This document shows positions 5,691 through 9,131 of a DNA stretch of 9,131 nucleotides, piece by piece. A program made the translations under genes and the position numbers. The stretch is from NCBI GenBank assembly GCA_009697495.1, contig SHUN01000084.1:1-9131 (forward strand), written 5' to 3'. The notes beneath the pieces were generated by a model. The model was not told the DNA's origin. It did not search any database and saw only the letters and a list, made by a program, of their open reading frames with translations. How positions within the stretch are numbered: the first letter of the stretch is position 1; each line of letters starts with the position of its first letter. This DNA is from Bryobacterales bacterium. GTDB taxonomy: Bacteria > Acidobacteriota > Terriglobia > Bryobacterales > Bryobacteraceae.

Positions 5691-8520
5691 AATCAACAAA
5701 GCTAAATTCAGCCGAATTCAGAATCGCGTGGCAGTAATTTGCCAACGCCAGCCAACCTGCCGTCGCCGCCCTTGGTTCAGCGCCGTTGTCCGCTGTCAAT
5801 CGCGCCGGCCACGTCTCCCGGAAACTGGCAATCGCGTCCATCCCGGTCTTCACTTCCGCCTCCGCCGGCTTGCGCGACAATGCCCGCAAATAGACCAGTT
5901 CCACTTGCCGCGCCTTGTCGCCATCCGAATCGTCAATGACGCGCCCGGCCATAAACTTCGACAACTCCCAAGCCATCGACCCATTCATCATGTGCAGCGC
6001 CTGGGTCGCCACATTCGACCGCCGCCGCTCCGTGCAATTCGGCGTCATGGATGGCTGATCAAAGGCATCCATCAGCGACACCGGCGTCTGCCGCCGGTGC
6101 AACACATAGATACTCCGGCGAAACCCATTCTTACCCGCCTTGACAGTAACTTCCTTGTCTTCCCGAATGTCTAAATCAGATGGCGGTCCAAACGCCGTGG
6201 CGTCCAAGCGGCCCGCCGCGGTGATCAGGCTGTCGTATAGCGTCTCGGCGTCCATCCGCCGCAGCGCCATCCGCGATACGAGTACGTTTTCCGGATCGGC
6301 CGTCAACAATGCCGCGTCCACTTTCGAAGATTGGCGGTAAGCCTGTGACGTCATCATCAGCCGGTGTATCGCCTTCATGCTCCACCCGCGCGCCACAAAC
6401 TCCGTCGCCAGCCAGTCCAGTAACTCCGGATGCGACGGCGCAATCCCCGACCGTCCGAAGTTCGATACGGAAGCTACAATTCCGCGCCCAAAGTGCCGCA
6501 TCCAAAGTTGATTCACCGCCACGCGCGCCGTCAACGGATGATTGGGCTGAGTCAGCCATTTGGCCAATCCCAGCCTCCGCCCAGTCGTACCTTCAAACAA
6601 TGGCTCCGGCGCATAGGGCTTCAACGCCGCGTTCGCCAAGACCACTGGCACGCCCGGTTCCACAACCTCGCCAAAGCTCGCCGGCTCGCCGCGCCGCAGC
6701 AGGAAATGCGTCGAAGGCTCGGCGTTATCCGTCAAAACGCGCACATGCGGTTTCGGCTTCAACTTGCCGCGCAATGTTTGCAACTCGCGCTGCAAAGGCT
6801 GGGCTTCCCGCGCGTATTCCGGATACTTCCTTACCAGGTCCTGTTCGTTAATCGCCAGCGTCGTCTTGAACTTCTCCGCCAGATACTTTTGCGATTCGTT
6901 CCGCTTCTCCGGAGCAATTTTCAATTCCGCGCTTACTTCCTCCGGCAACGCTTTCAACCGCTCTTCTAAAAGCTTCGCCCGAAACGGCGCCGCCGCCTTC
7001 GCGATTGAATCCTGAACTTTCGTGATATCGGACTGTATCGGCTTGTTGATTAACTCAAACTCCGCCCGCTCCGACTCCAACGCTAAATCCAATTCCCGCT
7101 TATTCGGCGTTCGCCATTCATACGGATCATACGCCCCCTGCAATATTGCGCTGAGCCGGTAATGATCCCGCTGCGGAATCGGATCGTACTTATGGTTATG
7201 GCATCGCGCACAACCGACAGTAAGTCCCATCACAGACGAAGTTAGAACCTCCAACTCATCCGCCACAATATTCATGCGCTCCGATAACAAGCCGCGCTCC
7301 GCCGAATTTGTCGGATCCGGCGTCGTCCGCAGAAAACCCGTCGCCGCCAGGCGATCCAGCACCTCTTGCGAAACCGTTCCCTTCGCCTTTTTCCAATCAT
7401 CGGAAATCTCGTCACCGGCGATTTGTTCCGTCAAAAATTGGGTGTAGGGCTTATCCGCGTTCAACGACCGGATCACATAGTCCCTGTACCGCCAGGCAAA
7501 CCGGCGCACGCCGTCGTCCTGTCCAAACCCTTCCGAATCCGAATACCCCGCCAAATCCAGCCAGTGCTGCCCCCAACGCTCGCCGTAACGCGGCGAGGCC
7601 AGCAGGCGGTCGACAAGCTTCTCATAAGCATCCGCCGATTGATCGGCCAAATAAGAAGCTATCTCCGCCGGCGCCGGCGGCAATCCGGTCAGATCCAACG
7701 ACGCGCGCCGCAACAAAGTCAACTGATCGGCCTCGCTGGAATAACGCAGCCCTTTCGCCTCTAACTTAGCCAACAAGAACGAATCAATCGGATTTCGCGC
7801 AGTCCCTTTGGCGACCGGAACAGCCGGCCGCGTCGGCGGTTGAAAGGACCAGAACTGCCGGTCCTTGTCCGTAACTCCGGCCGCCATCGGCACCGCAGCC
7901 GGTCCCGGAGCGCCGGCCGCAATCCAAGCTCGAATCTTCTCCGTCTCCGTTGGCGATGGCAGCTCCACCGCCAGCGCCTTGGACGCCTTCTCCGGCGGCA
8001 TCTGCCCTTCAACGATCCGTTTGTACAGCAGGCTCTCTTCGGGCTTCCCCGGTACCAGCGCCGGGCCCGACTTTCCGCCCTTTAACCGGCTCGCCATCGT
8101 CCGCAAATCCAGCCCGCCCGACGCTTTCCCGGAGCCGTGGCAGACCACGCACCGCGCCTGCAAAATGCCGCGCACCTCGTGTTCGGGAACGGCCAGCGAA
8201 ACCACCGGCGGCAGCTTGTCCACCCATCCGCGAATGACATCCACTTCGGCATCGGACAACTTCGCTTTGCCGGGGGGCATCTGCCCGGTCACCAATTTGT
8301 CGATCAGGAAGCTCTTCGCCGCCGCCCCCGGAACCACCGCCGGTCCCGTCGCGCCTCCCTGCAACACGCCCGCCTCTGTCCGCAAATCCAACTTTCCCTG
8401 CGCCGCAACGCCGTGACACGCCACGCATTTCGCCCTGAACACAGCCCCCGCCGACGCATCAAAGCCCTGCCCAAAGGACAATCCGGCCAAGGTTAGTAAT
8501 AGGAAATTGGAGGTTCGCAC
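5689..8520 (-). CDS. Multi-haem PSCyt1 x2 / DUF1549 / DUF1553 protein
   Basis: A 943-residue exported protein of the planctomycete-cytochrome type. A Sec signal peptide (about 1-18, LLLTLAGLSFGQG) precedes two tandem PSCyt1 domains. These carry haem c motifs CVACH (32-36) and CVVCH (124-128), each followed by a GQMPP motif whose Met81 or Met174 could be the second haem ligand. DUF1549 (about 241-455) contains a third motif, CARCH (437-441), in GCARCHNHKYDPIP. A charged, probably coiled-coil linker (about 475-585) leads to DUF1553 (about 640-900), with landmarks RVAVNQLWMRHFGRG, HPELLDWLA, SRMALRRMDAE and ALHMMN. Related proteins are common in planctomycetes and Solibacter-like acidobacteria; a role in extracellular electron transfer or polysaccharide breakdown has been suggested, but none is proven. 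The start is a GTG at 8520. AGGAG lies only one base upstream, too close for standard initiation, so the start may be off or the message leaderless. The EF-hand/propeller gene ends 20 bp upstream and the DUF1501 gene follows after 8 bp. Confidence 0.92.
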   Translation of the reverse strand: MRTSNFLLLTLAGLSFGQGFDASAGAVFRAKCVACHGVAAQGKLDLRTEAGVLQGGATGPAVVPGAAAKSFLIDKLVTGQMPPGKAKLSDAEVDVIRGWVDKLPPVVSLAVPEHEVRGILQARCVVCHGSGKASGGLDLRTMASRLKGGKSGPALVPGKPEESLLYKRIVEGQMPPEKASKALAVELPSPTETEKIRAWIAAGAPGPAAVPMAAGVTDKDRQFWSFQPPTRPAVPVAKGTARNPIDSFLLAKLEAKGLRYSSEADQLTLLRRASLDLTGLPPAPAEIASYLADQSADAYEKLVDRLLASPRYGERWGQHWLDLAGYSDSEGFGQDDGVRRFAWRYRDYVIRSLNADKPYTQFLTEQIAGDEISDDWKKAKGTVSQEVLDRLAATGFLRTTPDPTNSAERGLLSERMNIVADELEVLTSSVMGLTVGCARCHNHKYDPIPQRDHYRLSAILQGAYDPYEWRTPNKRELDLALESERAEFELINKPIQSDITKVQDSIAKAAAPFRAKLLEERLKALPEEVSAELKIAPEKRNESQKYLAEKFKTTLAINEQDLVRKYPEYAREAQPLQRELQTLRGKLKPKPHVRVLTDNAEPSTHFLLRRGEPASFGEVVEPGVPVVLANAALKPYAPEPLFEGTTGRRLGLAKWLTQPNHPLTARVAVNQLWMRHFGRGIVASVSNFGRSGIAPSHPELLDWLATEFVARGWSMKAIHRLMMTSQAYRQSSKVDAALLTADPENVLVSRMALRRMDAETLYDSLITAAGRLDATAFGPPSDLDIREDKEVTVKAGKNGFRRSIYVLHRRQTPVSLMDAFDQPSMTPNCTERRRSNVATQALHMMNGSMAWELSKFMAGRVIDDSDGDKARQVELVYLRALSRKPAEAEVKTGMDAIASFRETWPARLTADNGAEPRAATAGWLALANYCHAILNSAEFSFVD

Positions 8521-8529
8521 GCTCCTGAC

Positions 8530-8535
8530 AGTATA
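8530..8535 (-). promoter_or_regulatory. Possible -10 element before the cytochrome/DUF1553 gene
   Basis: TATACT on the minus strand (8535-8530), within CTATATACTG, lies in the 20-bp gap between the EF-hand/propeller stop and the GTG at 8520. It would put a transcription start near 8523, giving a leader of about three bases. No convincing -35 was found. It may be chance, since the gene could simply be co-transcribed with the upstream one. Confidence 0.25.
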
Positions 8536-8540
8536 TAGCT

Positions 8541-9131
8541 TTAACGAACCGCAAAATCGTACAACGCTGTCGCCGTCCGCACCCAGATGTGTCCATCCGC
8601 AATCGCCGGCGTGGCAAATACTTCTTCTTCAAACGCGCCCGACCACTTCACCGTCCAATCCGCCCCCGCATCCAGCACCGAGACGTTTCCATTTCGGCTG
8701 ATCAGGTAGACCTTCCCATCCCCGGCCACCGGCGACGCATAGTATTCGTCCAGTGCCTTCGGCAGCCGTCCTTGCTTCTTCACTTCACCCGTCGCCGGGT
8801 CCAGGGTCTGGACAATCCCGCCATTCCGCAACAGATACAACACTCCCCGGTACAGCAGCACCCCGGGCACGTCCGGCAGCGACTTCTGATATCGCCACAA
8901 CACATGGGTACTCGTAACATCGCCCTTACCGTCCAACTTCATCGCCATCGCAAAGTTATTCGCCGAACGCCGGTTCTGGTAACATTGCCAATCCTTGGCA
9001 TTGTAAAGGCCGTCCTTGTCCAAGTCCTGCATGTCCCAATTCCCCGGCAATAACTCCTTCGGGATCTCCGCTTTCGCCAACTTTCCGTCAGCGTCTTTAT
9101 CGTATTTCGCGATCATCTCCGGAAAGTCCGG
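8541..9131 (-). CDS. EF-hand and PQQ-like beta-propeller protein (partial, N-terminus outside window)
   Basis: The C-terminal 196 residues of a larger protein. The frame stays open to the window edge (PDFPE precedes the first visible Met), so the start lies beyond 9131. Two EF-hand calcium loops are visible: DKDADGKLAKAE (visible residues 11-22), with the full acidic pattern and Gly at position 6, and DLDKDGLYNAKD (36-47), which ends in Asp rather than Glu. The rest is the end of a PQQ-like propeller: VLWRYQKSLPDVPG, TLDPATGEVKKQG, GKVYLISRNGNVSVLDAG and a final ATPAIADG then TALYDFAVR strand. An EF-hand pair inserted into or preceding the last propeller blades is known in planctomycete and acidobacterial proteins and probably gives calcium-dependent stability or adhesion. 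Export is expected from family membership but the signal peptide is not visible. It is upstream of, and likely co-transcribed with, the cytochrome/DUF1553 gene. Confidence 0.88.
   Translation of the reverse strand, partial: PDFPEMIAKYDKDADGKLAKAEIPKELLPGNWDMQDLDKDGLYNAKDWQCYQNRRSANNFAMAMKLDGKGDVTSTHVLWRYQKSLPDVPGVLLYRGVLYLLRNGGIVQTLDPATGEVKKQGRLPKALDEYYASPVAGDGKVYLISRNGNVSVLDAGADWTVKWSGAFEEEVFATPAIADGHIWVRTATALYDFAVR

Overview
The window looks like a chromosomal stretch from a GC-rich soil-type bacterium, most likely an acidobacterium of the Solibacter/Bryobacter kind. A planctomycete or verrucomicrobium is the main alternative. The basis is gene content: a planctomycete-type cytochrome protein (PSCyt1/DUF1549/DUF1553) next to a DUF1501 protein, PQQ-like beta-propellers opening with a DWPRWRGP motif, and a cytosolic-carboxypeptidase-like M14 peptidase. 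This is inference from family distribution; no rRNA or other phylogenetic marker is present.

Layout, left to right. Positions 1-126 hold the 3' end (domains V and VI) of a plus-strand group II intron whose body lies outside the window. It ends 28 bp from the stop codon of a minus-strand pair: a lipocalin-like protein (1599-1120) followed by an exported-type dienelactone hydrolase (1069-155). Across a 26-bp divergent gap, a plus-strand pair begins: an M14 carboxypeptidase (1626-2771) and, 8 bp later, a secreted PQQ-like beta-propeller protein (2780-4057). A 213-bp gap with no assignable gene (4058-4270) separates this pair from a convergent minus-strand operon. In transcription order that operon holds an EF-hand/beta-propeller protein cut by the window edge (9131-8541), a 943-residue c-type cytochrome/DUF1549/DUF1553 protein (8520-5689) and a Tat-exported DUF1501 protein (5680-4271).

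Nearly all products appear to act outside the cytoplasm. The right-hand operon (calcium-binding propeller, multi-haem protein, Tat substrate) is a recurrent but functionally uncharacterised cassette and is the best candidate here for a poorly described system. The two propeller genes lie in convergent operons and end in closely similar residues, so they may be paralogues. Several start codons lack a well-placed ribosome binding site but have a TATACT/TATAAC-like element only 6-11 nt upstream, which suggests leaderless transcripts and, at 1610-1619, overlapping divergent promoters. No CRISPR array, tRNA, rRNA or complete insertion sequence was seen.
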